Shown: positions 1 through 9,687, counted from the stretch's first letter. The stretch: 64,000 nucleotides of DNA from Duganella sp. CF517 (GCF_900110275.1 NZ_FODC01000001.1:1341198-1405197); one strand, 5' to 3'. The notes: generated from the letters alone by a model not told the origin. A program made the numbers and translations.

Positions 1-978
1 GAAATCGCCCGCAAGGCGCTGCAACTGGAGCGCGCGCTGGCCCAGGAGCACAGCACGCAGCGGCTGCTGCAGGAACGGGCGGCCGAGCTGCGCGCCATCC
101 TCGACAACGCCCACGACGCCTTCATCGCGCTCGATCCGGGCGGCGTGGTGCTGGACTGGAACCGCCAGGCCGAAAAACTGCTGGGCTGGACCCGCGCCGA
201 GGTGATCGGCCAGCCGCTGGCGGCGATGGTGCTGCCGCCATTGCTGCGGCGCGCCTACGAGCGCGACATGCGCCAGCTGGCCGAGTCCGCCGGCGCCGGC
301 GGCGCGGCCGGCGACACCGCCGTCCTCAGCCGCCGCGTCGAGCTGACCTTGCACAACCGCGACTGCCAGGAGCTGCCGGTCGAGATCTCGCTGGCGTACG
401 TGCCGCGCAGCGGCGGCCACCTGTTCATCGCCTTCCTGCACGACATCAGCGAGCGCAAAAAACTGTTCGCGTCGATGGAGGCGATGGCGCTGCGCGACAC
501 CCTCACCGGCCTGCCCAACCGCCGCGCCTTGTTACAGAGCTTGACCGAGGCGCTGCAGCGCGCCAACCGCACGCGCCAGTGCTGCGCCGTCTACTTCCTC
601 GACCTCGACCGCTTCAAGCAGGTCAACGACCGCTACGGCCACGAGGAAGGCGACGAGCTGCTGCGCCAGTTCGCCGAGCGGGTGCGCCAGACGGTGCGCA
701 AGACCGACACCGTCGGCCGCCTGGCCGGCGACGAATTCGTCGTCATCGTCGAGATGCTGCATTGCGACGACGACGCCCGCGAGGCGGCCGACAAGCTGCT
801 GGCGGCGCTGCGCCGGCCCTACCCGCTCAAGACCGTCACGGTGCAGCTGGGCGCGAGCATCGGCATCGCGGTGCACCACCCGGACGACCCCCAGGATATC
901 GAGATGCTACTGGGCCGCGCCGACCGCGCGATGTACGTCAACAAGCAGCAGGGCGCGCAGCGGATGGGACGCGGCTGA
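1..978 (+). CDS. PAS-GGDEF diguanylate cyclase (5' end outside window)
   Basis: The reading frame is open from base 1, so the N-terminus lies upstream. The visible part starts with a charged, coiled-coil-like helix (about codons 1-30). A PAS domain follows (about codons 32-150), then a GGDEF domain from DTLTGLPNRR to the end. The active-site loop reads AGDEF (bases 724-738) instead of GGDEF, a conservative change often seen in active cyclases. An RKTD inhibitory-site motif (RxxD) sits five residues before it, so product inhibition by c-di-GMP is likely. The protein should turn two GTP into c-di-GMP in response to whatever the missing N-terminus and the PAS domain sense. The KaiC-like gene follows after 95 bases on the same strand. 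Family assignment is secure; the signal is unknown. Confidence 0.9.
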   Translation, partial: EIARKALQLERALAQEHSTQRLLQERAAELRAILDNAHDAFIALDPGGVVLDWNRQAEKLLGWTRAEVIGQPLAAMVLPPLLRRAYERDMRQLAESAGAGGAAGDTAVLSRRVELTLHNRDCQELPVEISLAYVPRSGGHLFIAFLHDISERKKLFASMEAMALRDTLTGLPNRRALLQSLTEALQRANRTRQCCAVYFLDLDRFKQVNDRYGHEEGDELLRQFAERVRQTVRKTDTVGRLAGDEFVVIVEMLHCDDDAREAADKLLAALRRPYPLKTVTVQLGASIGIAVHHPDDPQDIEMLLGRADRAMYVNKQQGAQRMGRG

Positions 979-1073
979 TTTGTTCGCTGGCGTACGCAAC
1001 TTTCCATATCGAAAACCCTTGGTTGGCCGTTTCCGGTAATATTTGAGGCAACTCAAAGGCATCGGATTCCGAC

Positions 1074-2582
1074 ATGCAAGCACAAAACAGCGTTACCAAC
1101 CTATTTCTCGGCACCGGCGTGCCCGGCCTGGACGTGGTCCTGGCCGGCGGCCTGACGCGCGACCGCCTGTACCTGGTCGAGGGCGAGCCCGGCACCGGCA
1201 AGACCACGCTGGCGCTGCAATTCCTCAACGAGGGCGCGCGCCTCGGCGAAACCGTGCTGTACATCACGCTGGCCGAGACGGCGGTCGAACTGCGCAGCGT
1301 GGCCGAGTCGCACGGCTGGGACATGGGCGGCATCCAGGTCGAGGAAATCATCCCCAACGAGAACGCGCTCGATCCGGACCAGCAATACACCATCTTCCAT
1401 CCGTCCGAGATTGAACTGGGCAGCACCACCCAGCGCATCGTCGCGGCGATCGAAAAATACAAGCCGCGCCGCGTGGTGCTCGACTCGCTGTCGGAGCTGC
1501 AGCTGCTGGCCGAAAGCCCGCTGCGCTACCGGCGCCAGGTGCTCGCGCTCAAGCAGTACCTGACCAGCCGCTCGTGCACCACCATCTTCCTCGACGACCG
1601 CACCGCGCTGTCGACCGACCTGCAGGTGCGCAGCGTGGCGCACGCCGTGCTGACGCTGGAACTGGCCGACCAGGCCTACGGCGCCGAACGGCGCCGCGTG
1701 CGGGTGGTCAAGTACCGCGGCATCGCCTTCCACGGCGGCGCCCACGACTACAAGATCGTCAAGGGCGGCCTGCAGGTCTACCCGCGCCTGGTGGCGGCCG
1801 GCTCGCGCGTCGAAAGCCGGCGGCGCCAGCTCTCGAGCGGCCTGGCGGAACTGGACCAGCTGATCGGCGGCGGCCTGGAGGAAGGCATGAGCACGCTGAT
1901 CTCCGGCCCGCCCGGCACCGGCAAATCGTCGCTGGCGGCGCAATTCGTCCACGCCGCCTCGCAGCGCGGCGAGGCCAGCGCGATGTTCCTGTTCGAGGAG
2001 GCGCGCAACAACATGCTCAACCGCTGCGCCAACCTGGGCATGGACTTGAGCGGCGCCATCGACAAGGGCCTGCTGACGGTGCAGCAAATCGACCCGGCCG
2101 AACTGGCGCCGGGCCAATTCGCGCACGCGATCGTCGAGGCGGTCGAGCGCGGCGTGCGCATCGTCGTCATCGACAGCCTGAACGGCTACCTGAACGCGGT
2201 GCCCGACGAGCGCTTCCTGACCATCTACCTGCACGAGCTGTTGACGTACCTGGGCCAGCGCGGCGTGGTCAGCATCATCGTCGGCGTCCAGCAGGGCATG
2301 ATCGGCACCGGCATGACCACCGCGGTCGACGCCAGCTACATCGCCGACAACGTCATCATGCTGCGCTATTTCGAGGCGGCCGGCGAGGTGCAACAGGCGA
2401 TCTCCGTGTTCAAGAAGCGCGGCAGCGCGCACGAACGCACCATCCGCCGCTTCCAGGTCAACCAGGGCGGCATCAAGGTCGGCGCGGTGCTGAAGAATTT
2501 CCACGGCATCCTGACCGGGGTGCCGACCTACACCGGCGACGGCACCGGCCATGGCCATCCGCTCGACGGCGCCCATGGCTGA
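1074..2582 (+). CDS. Double-domain KaiC-like RecA ATPase
   Basis: 502 residues with two tandem RecA/KaiC modules. The first Walker A is GEPGTGKTT near residue 38 and the second is GPPGTGKSS near residue 278. The second module carries the EE pair typical of KaiC (FEEARNN); the first has AE at the matching place. These proteins are ATP-dependent signalling ATPases related to the circadian clock protein KaiC. Outside cyanobacteria they usually pair with histidine kinases and response regulators rather than with KaiA/KaiB. No kaiA or kaiB is present. The stop overlaps the start of the hybrid kinase downstream, so the two are translationally coupled and probably act together. The role is inferred from this pairing. 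Confidence 0.9.
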   Translation: MQAQNSVTNLFLGTGVPGLDVVLAGGLTRDRLYLVEGEPGTGKTTLALQFLNEGARLGETVLYITLAETAVELRSVAESHGWDMGGIQVEEIIPNENALDPDQQYTIFHPSEIELGSTTQRIVAAIEKYKPRRVVLDSLSELQLLAESPLRYRRQVLALKQYLTSRSCTTIFLDDRTALSTDLQVRSVAHAVLTLELADQAYGAERRRVRVVKYRGIAFHGGAHDYKIVKGGLQVYPRLVAAGSRVESRRRQLSSGLAELDQLIGGGLEEGMSTLISGPPGTGKSSLAAQFVHAASQRGEASAMFLFEEARNNMLNRCANLGMDLSGAIDKGLLTVQQIDPAELAPGQFAHAIVEAVERGVRIVVIDSLNGYLNAVPDERFLTIYLHELLTYLGQRGVVSIIVGVQQGMIGTGMTTAVDASYIADNVIMLRYFEAAGEVQQAISVFKKRGSAHERTIRRFQVNQGGIKVGAVLKNFHGILTGVPTYTGDGTGHGHPLDGAHG

Positions 2583-4116
2583 CACCATGGAAACCCGCAT
2601 CCTGATCCATGCGCCGTTCGGCCAGGACGGGCCGTTGACGGCCAAGGTGCTGGCGATGGCGCAGATCGACAGCCACGTCTGCCACACGCTGGCCGACCTG
2701 GCCGCGCAGCTGGAGCTGGGCGCCGGCGCGGTGCTGACGGTGGAGGAGGCGCTGGCGCCCGGCGGCTTCAAGCTGCTGCAGGAATGGGTGGCGCGCCAGC
2801 CCGACTGGTCGGACCTGCCGATCGTGCTGCTGACCCATCGCGGCGCCGATTCGCAGACGGTGCGCCACGCCGTCGCCGGCCTGGGCAACCTGACCCTGGT
2901 CGAGCGGCCGGTGCGCACCCTGACGTTGATCACCGCGCTGCATTCGACGTTGCGGGCGCGCAGCAAACAATACCAGGTGCGCGAGGCGGCGCGCCGCAAG
3001 GACGAGTTCCTCGCCAGCCTGGGCCATGAACTGCGCAATCCGCTGGCGCCGATCCGCACCTCGGTCTCGCTGTTGACGCACCTGTATCCGGACGCGGCGC
3101 CGGTGGCGCGCATCCGCGACATGGTCGAACGCCAGGTGCGCCTGCTGACGCGGCTGGTGGACGACCTGCTCGACGTCGCCCGCATCACCAGCGGCAAAAT
3201 CAAACTGCAGCGCCAGCTCGTCACGCTGGCGTCGGTGATGAACCATGTCAGCGAACTGTGCGCGCAGGCGGCCAGCGCCAAGCGCATCCACGTGGCCTGG
3301 CAGCTGCCGGCCAGCGAGACCATGCTCAACGCCGACTATGCGCGCGTGGTGCAAATCTTCGCCAACATCCTGTCGAACGCGATCAAGTTCACGCCGCAGG
3401 GCGGCAACGTGGTGGTGCGCGCCGTGGTCGCGGGCAACGACCTGACCGTGTCGATGCGCGACAGCGGCATCGGCCTGGAAGTGGAAACGATCACGCGCAT
3501 CTTCCGCATGTTTGAACAGAGCAATACGGTGGTGGGCCAGTTCTCCAGCGGCCTGGGGATAGGATTGAGCCTGTCGCGCGAGTTCGCCGAAATGCACGGC
3601 GGCACCGTCGACGCCCACAGCGAGGGGGTCGGCAAGGGCAGTGAATTCGTCATCCATCTGCCGGTCGTCAACGACAGCGGCGCGCGCGAGCCGGTGCCGC
3701 TGGCCTCCCCGGCGGCGGCCGACGGCCGCAAGATGAAGGTGCTGGTGGTCGACGACAACACCGACGCCGCCGATTCGCTGGCGGCGCTGCTGGAGATCGA
3801 CGGCTTCGACGTGCGCACCGTCTACGACGGCGCGGCGGCGGTGGCGATGACCGCCGAGAGCCAGCCGGACATGATCATCATGGATCTGGGCATGCCCGGC
3901 ATGGACGGCTACGAGACGGCGCGGGCGATCCGCCAGCGTCCCGGCGCCGAGCGCATCCTGATGCTGGCCCTGACCGGCTGGGGCCAGAGCGACGCCCGCC
4001 GCCGCACGGTGGAAGCGGGCTTCGACCACCACCTGGTCAAGCCGGTGGAACTGGAGCAGATCATCCGCCTGGCCGGCGCGCGCCAGAACCGCGAACAGGT
4101 GCAAGCGGCGCGCTGA
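2575..4116 (+). CDS. Hybrid histidine kinase with C-terminal receiver
   Basis: 513 residues from the ATG at 2575, which overlaps the KaiC-like stop; in-frame ATGs at 2551 and 2587 are alternatives. The N-terminal 125 residues resemble a degenerate receiver-like fold without a clear phospho-acceptor. A HisKA domain follows with LGHELRNP (His near residue 151), then a HATPase_c domain with an N-box and a G-rich lid. The C-terminal receiver has DD near its start, phospho-acceptor Asp near residue 437 (MDLGMPGMDG) and a conserved Lys (VKPVE). No transmembrane helix is seen, so it is a cytosolic kinase probably taking its input from the coupled KaiC-like ATPase. Downstream output is not encoded nearby apart from the cyclase upstream. 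Confidence 0.92.
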   Translation: MADTMETRILIHAPFGQDGPLTAKVLAMAQIDSHVCHTLADLAAQLELGAGAVLTVEEALAPGGFKLLQEWVARQPDWSDLPIVLLTHRGADSQTVRHAVAGLGNLTLVERPVRTLTLITALHSTLRARSKQYQVREAARRKDEFLASLGHELRNPLAPIRTSVSLLTHLYPDAAPVARIRDMVERQVRLLTRLVDDLLDVARITSGKIKLQRQLVTLASVMNHVSELCAQAASAKRIHVAWQLPASETMLNADYARVVQIFANILSNAIKFTPQGGNVVVRAVVAGNDLTVSMRDSGIGLEVETITRIFRMFEQSNTVVGQFSSGLGIGLSLSREFAEMHGGTVDAHSEGVGKGSEFVIHLPVVNDSGAREPVPLASPAAADGRKMKVLVVDDNTDAADSLAALLEIDGFDVRTVYDGAAAVAMTAESQPDMIIMDLGMPGMDGYETARAIRQRPGAERILMLALTGWGQSDARRRTVEAGFDHHLVKPVELEQIIRLAGARQNREQVQAAR

Positions 4117-4281
4117 GCGCCGATCGGCTTGCCCCGGCGTCCGGATGCGGCGCGGCTGCCGCGCTCGAGGCTCCGGCGCCATTCACCGCTGGTCTGCCTG
4201 TTTTTTCTGCTGGCAGTCATTTTTATTGACCCTCACGCGGCGTCATCCCCCACAATCGCGGTGTTATCGATGGGGATGAAT

Positions 4282-5055
4282 ATGAGGAAGACTGTCAAGC
4301 AGGTCGCCGAGGCGTCCGGTATCAGCGTGCGGGCCCTGCACCATTACGACGAGATCGGACTGCTGAAGCCGGAAATCGGGCCGAACGGCTATCGCTACTA
4401 CGGCCGGCAGGAGCTGCTGCGCCTGCAACGCATCCTGTTCTACCGCGAGTTGGGCGTGGCGCTGGCCGAGATCCGCCGCATGCTCGACGATCCCGCCTTC
4501 AACACCCGCGCCGCGCTGGTCGATCTGCGCCGGCGCGTGGAGGCGGAGATCGAACGCCGGCGCGATCTGGCCAGGACCATCGACCGCACCCTGGCGCTGA
4601 TCGACGCCGGTGAACCCCTGGACGCGCGCCGCCTGTTCGACGGCGTCTCGCCGGAAAAGCAGGCCGCGTGGGAGGCCGAGCTGACGCAGCGCTACGGCGC
4701 CCCCGCCGCCGCCGCCATCCGGCAGTCGCGCGGCGCGCAGGCGGCGCTCTCGCCGGCCGCCATGATCGACTTCCGGGCCGAAATCGACGCCATCCACGCG
4801 CGCTTCGTGGCACTGATCGAACGCGGGTTCGCGCCCGGCTCGGACCAGGCGCAAGCGGAGACCGCGCGGCACTACCGCTGGGTAAGCCGGTCGTGGCGGC
4901 CGGACGCCGATGCCTATGCGGCGCTGGGCGCGCTCTACATCGAGCATAATGAATTCCGCGCCATGTACGACGCGCTGCATCCCGGGCTGGCGCCTTTCCT
5001 GGCCGAGGCGATGGCGATTTATGCGCGAGGACTCGCCGACGCGGGGCGGGCGTGA
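4282..5055 (+). CDS. MerR-family regulator with TipAS-like effector domain
   Basis: 257 residues. The start at 4282 is favoured by GGGGA at 4272-4276 with a 5-base spacer; 4270 is also in frame. The N-terminal MerR winged helix (KQVAEASGISVRALHHYDEIGL) is followed by a dimerising coiled coil. The C-terminal half (about residues 130-257) looks like the TipAS antibiotic-binding domain, with helices ending in an HNEF...ALHPGLAPFLAEAM pattern. TipA-like proteins bind small hydrophobic compounds and activate promoters with long spacers. The stop overlaps the GTG start of the hydrolase downstream, so the hydrolase is its likely partner or target. The ligand is unknown. Confidence 0.88.
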   Translation: MRKTVKQVAEASGISVRALHHYDEIGLLKPEIGPNGYRYYGRQELLRLQRILFYRELGVALAEIRRMLDDPAFNTRAALVDLRRRVEAEIERRRDLARTIDRTLALIDAGEPLDARRLFDGVSPEKQAAWEAELTQRYGAPAAAAIRQSRGAQAALSPAAMIDFRAEIDAIHARFVALIERGFAPGSDQAQAETARHYRWVSRSWRPDADAYAALGALYIEHNEFRAMYDALHPGLAPFLAEAMAIYARGLADAGRA

Positions 5056-6065
5056 AACGCCGCGGCTTCCTGGCACTTCCACTGATAGGAGCAATGACCA
5101 TGTCGACCCGTCGCGCGGGTGCCGCGCCGCAAGAGCAGGATGTTTCCGTCACCGTCGCCGGGGTGGCGATCCCATGCCGCTTCACGCCGTCCGAGGGCGA
5201 CGCCGTGGGCGCGGTGTTGATCGTGCCCGGCTCGCTGTTCAGCGACGTCGACGGAAACTATCCGACGATGAATATGCGCCCGCATGCGTATGCGGATCTG
5301 GCGCGCCATTTGAGCGCGCGCGGCTTCGCCGTGCTGCGGATGGCCAAGATCGGGCCCGGCACCGGATCGCAGACGATCAATCCCATGCTGGCCGCCTCCC
5401 ACGTCGATTTCCTCACGCGCGTGGCGGTCGCCGCCGCCGGCCTGGCGCTGTTGCGCGCGACCGTGGAGGCGCGGCCCGTCATCGTCGCCGGCCATAGCGA
5501 GGGCGCGGTGGTGGCCTCGCTGCTGGCCGGCGGCGCGGACCGGCGGGCGATCGATGGCGTGGTGAGTTTGTCCGGCCCGGCGTTGCCGATCTTCGCCGTC
5601 ATGCGGGAGCAGATCGCGGCGATGACGCCGCCCGGCATGGCGCCGGACCTGGCCTTGTTCGACCGCACGGTGGCGGCGATCCGCGACGGCACCGCGCTGC
5701 CTCCGGAGGCGGCGGGCGATCCGCGCACGGCGATGCTGGCGACCATGCCGGCGATGGGACACGCCTACCTGCGCAGCGCCGACCGCGTCGATCCGGTGGC
5801 GGCGCTGGCGCAGGTGCGCCAGCCGGTGTTGATCGTGCAGGGAGGGCGCGACGCGTCGGTGCCGCAGGAGCACGCACAGGCGCTGCGCGCGGGACGGGCA
5901 ACGCTGCCGACCGACGTGGCGCTGTTCCCGTCACTGAACCACTTCTACAAAAGGACGCCGCCCGGCCTGCCGCCGATGCAATCGATGATGCTGGCAACCG
6001 AGAGCGACACGGCGGTGGCCGACGCCATCGCCGGCTGGTCGCGCCGATCGCTTGCGCCGGCTTGA
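5052..6065 (+). CDS. Exported alpha/beta hydrolase
   Basis: 337 residues starting with GTG at 5052, which overlaps the TGA of the MerR gene (GTGA), so translation is coupled. The N-terminus MKRRGFLALPLIGA carries a twin-arginine-like RRGF followed by a short hydrophobic stretch and an AGA cleavage-like site, suggesting export. The fold markers of a serine esterase are present: GHSEG with nucleophile Ser149, and a late His in SLNHFYK. An oxyanion-type segment VLIVPGS lies near the start of the fold. The substrate cannot be read from sequence. Coupling to a drug-sensing regulator hints at hydrolysis of a xenobiotic ester or lactone, which is an inference. Confidence 0.82.
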   Translation: MKRRGFLALPLIGAMTMSTRRAGAAPQEQDVSVTVAGVAIPCRFTPSEGDAVGAVLIVPGSLFSDVDGNYPTMNMRPHAYADLARHLSARGFAVLRMAKIGPGTGSQTINPMLAASHVDFLTRVAVAAAGLALLRATVEARPVIVAGHSEGAVVASLLAGGADRRAIDGVVSLSGPALPIFAVMREQIAAMTPPGMAPDLALFDRTVAAIRDGTALPPEAAGDPRTAMLATMPAMGHAYLRSADRVDPVAALAQVRQPVLIVQGGRDASVPQEHAQALRAGRATLPTDVALFPSLNHFYKRTPPGLPPMQSMMLATESDTAVADAIAGWSRRSLAPA

Positions 6066-6075
6066 CCCGCCTGCC

Positions 6076-7983
6076 CTACTTCCAATCCCCGCGCAAATCG
6101 AGCACCTGCTTCTGCAAGCCCTCCGGCGTGACATCATGCGGCGGCACCGGCAGCCCCACCGCCAGCGCCAGCCGCGAGCGCAGCCCGTTGCGGAACGCCC
6201 GCTGGAACACATTCTCGCCATTGCGGCTCAGCAGATGCCCCCACAACCCGCGCAGCGCCATCGGAATCACCGGCACCTTCGAGCGCTCGATGATCTTCGC
6301 GATACCACCCTTGAACTGGTTGATCTCGCCGTCGTGCGTCAAGCGCCCCTCCGGGAAGATACACACCAGATCCCCCTCGTGCAGCGCCTGCGCGATGTCG
6401 ATGTAGGCCTTCTCCATCAGCCACGGGTCTTCCTTGGCCGGCGCGATCGGAATCGCGCGCGCGGTGCGGAAGATCCACCCCAATAACGGCAGCTTGAAAA
6501 TGCGGTGATCCATGACGAAGCGGATCGGCCGCGGGCTGGCCGCGCCGATGACGATGGCGTCGACATAGCTGACGTGGTTGCACACCAATACCGCCGCCCC
6601 CTCGGCCGGAATGCGCTCGGCGTCGATGGTGCGTACGCGGTGCACGGTGTGGATCAGCATCCAGGCCAGGAAGCGCATCAGGAATTCCGGCACCAGCGAG
6701 AAGATGTAGATCGCCACCAGCGCGTTGAGCAGCGCCGTCACCAGGAACAGCTGCGGGATCGTGAAGCCCTGCCCCAGCAGCACGATGGCCAGGCCGGCCG
6801 CCGCCACCATGAACAGCGCGTTGAGGATGTTCATGCCGGCGATGGTGCGTGATATGTGTTGCGGGTCGCAGCGGGTCTGGATCAGCGCGAACAGCGGCAC
6901 GATGAACAGGCCGCCGAACAGGCCTATCATCAGGATGTCGAACAGGATGCGCCACATGCCATGCTGCGCCAGCAGCGCGATCGCGTCCAGGTGCGGGCCG
7001 GCCGCCAGCGCGGCCGCGCCGCCGCCGTAGGCCAGGCTGGCGAAGTACAGGTCCACGCCGAAGATCGTCAGGCCGATGGCGCCGAACGGCACCAGGCCGA
7101 TTTCCACCTTGCGCCCGGACAGGCGCTCGCACAGCAGCGAGCCGCTGCCCACGCCGAGCGAGAACACCGTCAGCAGCAGCACGAAGGCGCTATGGTCGCC
7201 GTGCAGGTAATCCTTGGCGAACACCGGGAACTGCGACAGCACCAGCGCGCCGTAGAACCAGAACCACGAGTTGCCCAGCATGGACAGGAACACGGTGCGG
7301 TTCTTGCGCGAGAAATTGATATTGCGGATCGATTCACCGACGAAGTTCCAGTTGATTCTCAAGTCCGGCGCCGGCGCCGGCGAGCTGGGAATGCGGTAGG
7401 CGGCAATCAGGCCGAGCACCGCGAAGAAGATCGTGCCGCCCGCCTCCAGCAGGATGCCGTGCGGCTGCTGCACCACCAGGATGGCGCCGAGGATCTCGCC
7501 CAGCAGGATGCCGACGAAGGTGCCCATCTCGGTCACGCCGTTGCCGCCGATGAGTTCCTCCGGCTTGAGCTGCTGCGGCAGATACGCATATTTGACGGGG
7601 CCGAACAAGGTCGAATGGACGCCCATGCCGACCACGCCCAGCACCAGCAGCCACAGGGTGTGCGTCATCCAGCCCACGCCCGCCACCAGCATGATGCCCA
7701 GCTCGAGCCACTTGATGAAGCGCGTCAGCCCGGCCTTGTCGAACTTGTCGGCGAGCTGGCCGGCGGTGGCGGAAAACACCACGAACGGCAGGATGAACAG
7801 CCCCGGGATCAGATTGGTGACCAGCGACGGCGACAGCGTGGTCCAACTGAGCGCATCGAAGGTGATGATGACGATCAGCGCCGTCTTGAACAGATTGTCG
7901 TTGAACGCGCCGAGGAACTGGGTCCAAAAGAACGGCGCGAAGCGGCGTTGCGTCAACAGGGAAAACTGATTGGGCTGGCTCAT
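6076..7983 (-). CDS. Lysophospholipid transporter-acyltransferase fusion (LplT-PlsC type)
   Basis: 635 residues. The first ~410 form an MFS transporter like LplT (MSQPNQFSLL start, about 12 hydrophobic segments, early FNDNLFKTAL motif). The last ~200 form a PlsC-type acyltransferase with NHVSYVD (the HxxxxD catalytic motif) and FPEGR. LplT flips lysophospholipids into the inner membrane and Aas re-acylates them; this fusion does both steps without the acyl-ACP synthetase domain of full-length Aas proteins. It therefore needs an acyl donor made elsewhere. It is a lone gene on the minus strand, convergent with the hydrolase. Function is a family-level assignment. Confidence 0.88.
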   Translation of the reverse strand: MSQPNQFSLLTQRRFAPFFWTQFLGAFNDNLFKTALIVIITFDALSWTTLSPSLVTNLIPGLFILPFVVFSATAGQLADKFDKAGLTRFIKWLELGIMLVAGVGWMTHTLWLLVLGVVGMGVHSTLFGPVKYAYLPQQLKPEELIGGNGVTEMGTFVGILLGEILGAILVVQQPHGILLEAGGTIFFAVLGLIAAYRIPSSPAPAPDLRINWNFVGESIRNINFSRKNRTVFLSMLGNSWFWFYGALVLSQFPVFAKDYLHGDHSAFVLLLTVFSLGVGSGSLLCERLSGRKVEIGLVPFGAIGLTIFGVDLYFASLAYGGGAAALAAGPHLDAIALLAQHGMWRILFDILMIGLFGGLFIVPLFALIQTRCDPQHISRTIAGMNILNALFMVAAAGLAIVLLGQGFTIPQLFLVTALLNALVAIYIFSLVPEFLMRFLAWMLIHTVHRVRTIDAERIPAEGAAVLVCNHVSYVDAIVIGAASPRPIRFVMDHRIFKLPLLGWIFRTARAIPIAPAKEDPWLMEKAYIDIAQALHEGDLVCIFPEGRLTHDGEINQFKGGIAKIIERSKVPVIPMALRGLWGHLLSRNGENVFQRAFRNGLRSRLALAVGLPVPPHDVTPEGLQKQVLDLRGDWK

Positions 7984-8115
7984 ATCGTGCGGTCCTTGCT
8001 ATCTGGAAATTCCGGAAAGATTGAGCGGATTATAACCGCATGCCGTCCCGCCCCGGCATGCCGATATGGAAGTTAGTGGTGAGGCAGATCAAACAGCCGG
8101 CGCGCCCGGCGCCGG

Positions 8116-9687
8116 CTACGCCGCCTGCCGCGCCAGGTCTGGTTCGGCCGCCGGCGCGCGCAGCGACCAGACGCTGTGCGGATCGCCATGCAGCCCGCGC
8201 CGGAGCACCGCGCGCGCCATTTTCCAGTACAACGCTGCCGCCAGCAGCGCCACCACCGCCACGCCGACGGTGACGCCGTCGCCGCGCATCAGCGCCAGCA
8301 GCGGATTGAGGCCGGTGGCGATCCAGTGCGACAGCGGAATGGCCACGGTCAGCGCCGCGCACGCGGCCAGCAGCTCGCAGGCGGCGCGCGCCGGCGGCCG
8401 GGCGAAGGCCCACGCCACGGCCAGCCAGAACACCGCGTAATAGCCGCGCGACTCCCACAACGGCAGCTGCCCCGGCGCCGCCGGCGCCAGCTTGTTGATC
8501 ACGAACATGGCCGAGACGCCCGCCACGCAGCCGAGACACACGCCCAGGGTGGCTTGCGCCATCAGGCGTCCGCTGCGCGGCTGCACCAGGTTAAGCCGCT
8601 TGCGGCGCGACTCGATCCACAGCAGGTTCCCGCTGTAGAACAGGAACGCGCCGGCGAGACCGAGGATGAAATACACCCACTGCACCGCCGCGTGGCCGAA
8701 GTTACCGAAATGGAGCGCCTGCAAACTACGCAGGAAACGCGTGCCCGGACTGAAATTCTCCGGCACCACCACCCGCCGCACCTCGCCGGTGCTGGCGTTG
8801 AGCACCACCGCGGCGATATGCGCCACGGTCTTTTGGTGTATGTCCCCTATTGCCTGCATCTGGGCGTTGGCGTCGCCGGCCTCGCGGTAGAGCAGGCGCT
8901 TGACCTCCATGCCGGGCGCCGCGCGTTCGACGGCGGCCATCAATTGCGGAACCGGCAGCAGCGGCGCGGCCTGGCCGGCCGGCTGCGGCGGCGCGGCGGC
9001 GTTGATATCGGCTCCCACCAGATTGAGCAGCTTGCCGTCGAAAACGAGGTACTGGAAAGGCGCCAGCAGGATCAGGCCCAGCGTCAGGATCGCGCTGCTC
9101 CACGCATACATGATGTGGAACGGCAGCGACAGGATGCCGATGGCGTTGTGCGCGTCCTGCCACATGCGCTTGAGGTTCCTGCCTATCCGGAGCGCGAACA
9201 AGTCCCTGGCGAAGCTGGGCGCGTAAATAATCACGCCGCTCACCAGCGCCAGCCCGTATAGCACGCACACCACGCCGAGCGCGTACAAGCCGAACTGCTG
9301 CGGCAGCCCCGCCGTGTAGTGCAGCCGGTAGATGAAGTCCATCAGGTGCGAGCGCTCGTCGAATTCCTCGAGCTTGCCGGCGGCGTCGAAGCGGAAGTGG
9401 CGCTCGCCGGCGGTCAGCACCAGCTCCGGTTCATAGTCCGACGGCAGGCTAACATAAAACATCTTGCCCGCCTCCGGATGCGCGGCCAGCACCGCGTCGA
9501 TCAGCGCCTGCGGCCGCGGCGCGGCGGCCGCAGGCGCTGATGGCGCGACAGGCGTCTGCCATGCGTGCAGCTCCGAATGGAACAAGGTGATGGCGCCGGC
9601 GTAGAAGGCGATGAACAGGCCGAAGCCCGCCACCAGCCCCACCCAGGTGTGGACCGAAATGAAGGTGCGCAGGGTCGAGGATTTCAT
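8116..9687 (-). CDS. PepSY-associated membrane protein of an iron-uptake operon
   Basis: 523 residues from the ATG at 9687 (MKSSTLRTFISVHTWVGL), overlapping the previous gene by 4 bases. It has four or more transmembrane segments separated by large periplasmic PepSY-like regions, the layout of PepSY_TM proteins. An HTWVGL motif in the first helix and HNAIG, HIMYAW and HFG motifs in later helices supply intramembrane histidines, consistent with haem-binding ferric-reductase-like roles proposed for such proteins. It is the last gene of the TonB receptor operon (10254-12419 first). It probably helps release or reduce iron from the imported siderophore; this role is inferred from the operon. Confidence 0.86.
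   Translation of the reverse strand: MKSSTLRTFISVHTWVGLVAGFGLFIAFYAGAITLFHSELHAWQTPVAPSAPAAAAPRPQALIDAVLAAHPEAGKMFYVSLPSDYEPELVLTAGERHFRFDAAGKLEEFDERSHLMDFIYRLHYTAGLPQQFGLYALGVVCVLYGLALVSGVIIYAPSFARDLFALRIGRNLKRMWQDAHNAIGILSLPFHIMYAWSSAILTLGLILLAPFQYLVFDGKLLNLVGADINAAAPPQPAGQAAPLLPVPQLMAAVERAAPGMEVKRLLYREAGDANAQMQAIGDIHQKTVAHIAAVVLNASTGEVRRVVVPENFSPGTRFLRSLQALHFGNFGHAAVQWVYFILGLAGAFLFYSGNLLWIESRRKRLNLVQPRSGRLMAQATLGVCLGCVAGVSAMFVINKLAPAAPGQLPLWESRGYYAVFWLAVAWAFARPPARAACELLAACAALTVAIPLSHWIATGLNPLLALMRGDGVTVGVAVVALLAAALYWKMARAVLRRGLHGDPHSVWSLRAPAAEPDLARQAA

Noticed and set aside
1101-3329. 742-codon minus-strand open frame opposite the KaiC-like and kinase genes
   Set aside because: Shadow of high-GC coding DNA; translated sequence has low-complexity Ala/His/Val runs and no motif, whereas both plus-strand genes are well recognised.
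6856-8076. Plus-strand frame opposite the LplT-like gene
   Set aside because: Antisense shadow with repetitive Gln/Ala/His composition; the minus-strand transporter has helices and catalytic motifs.
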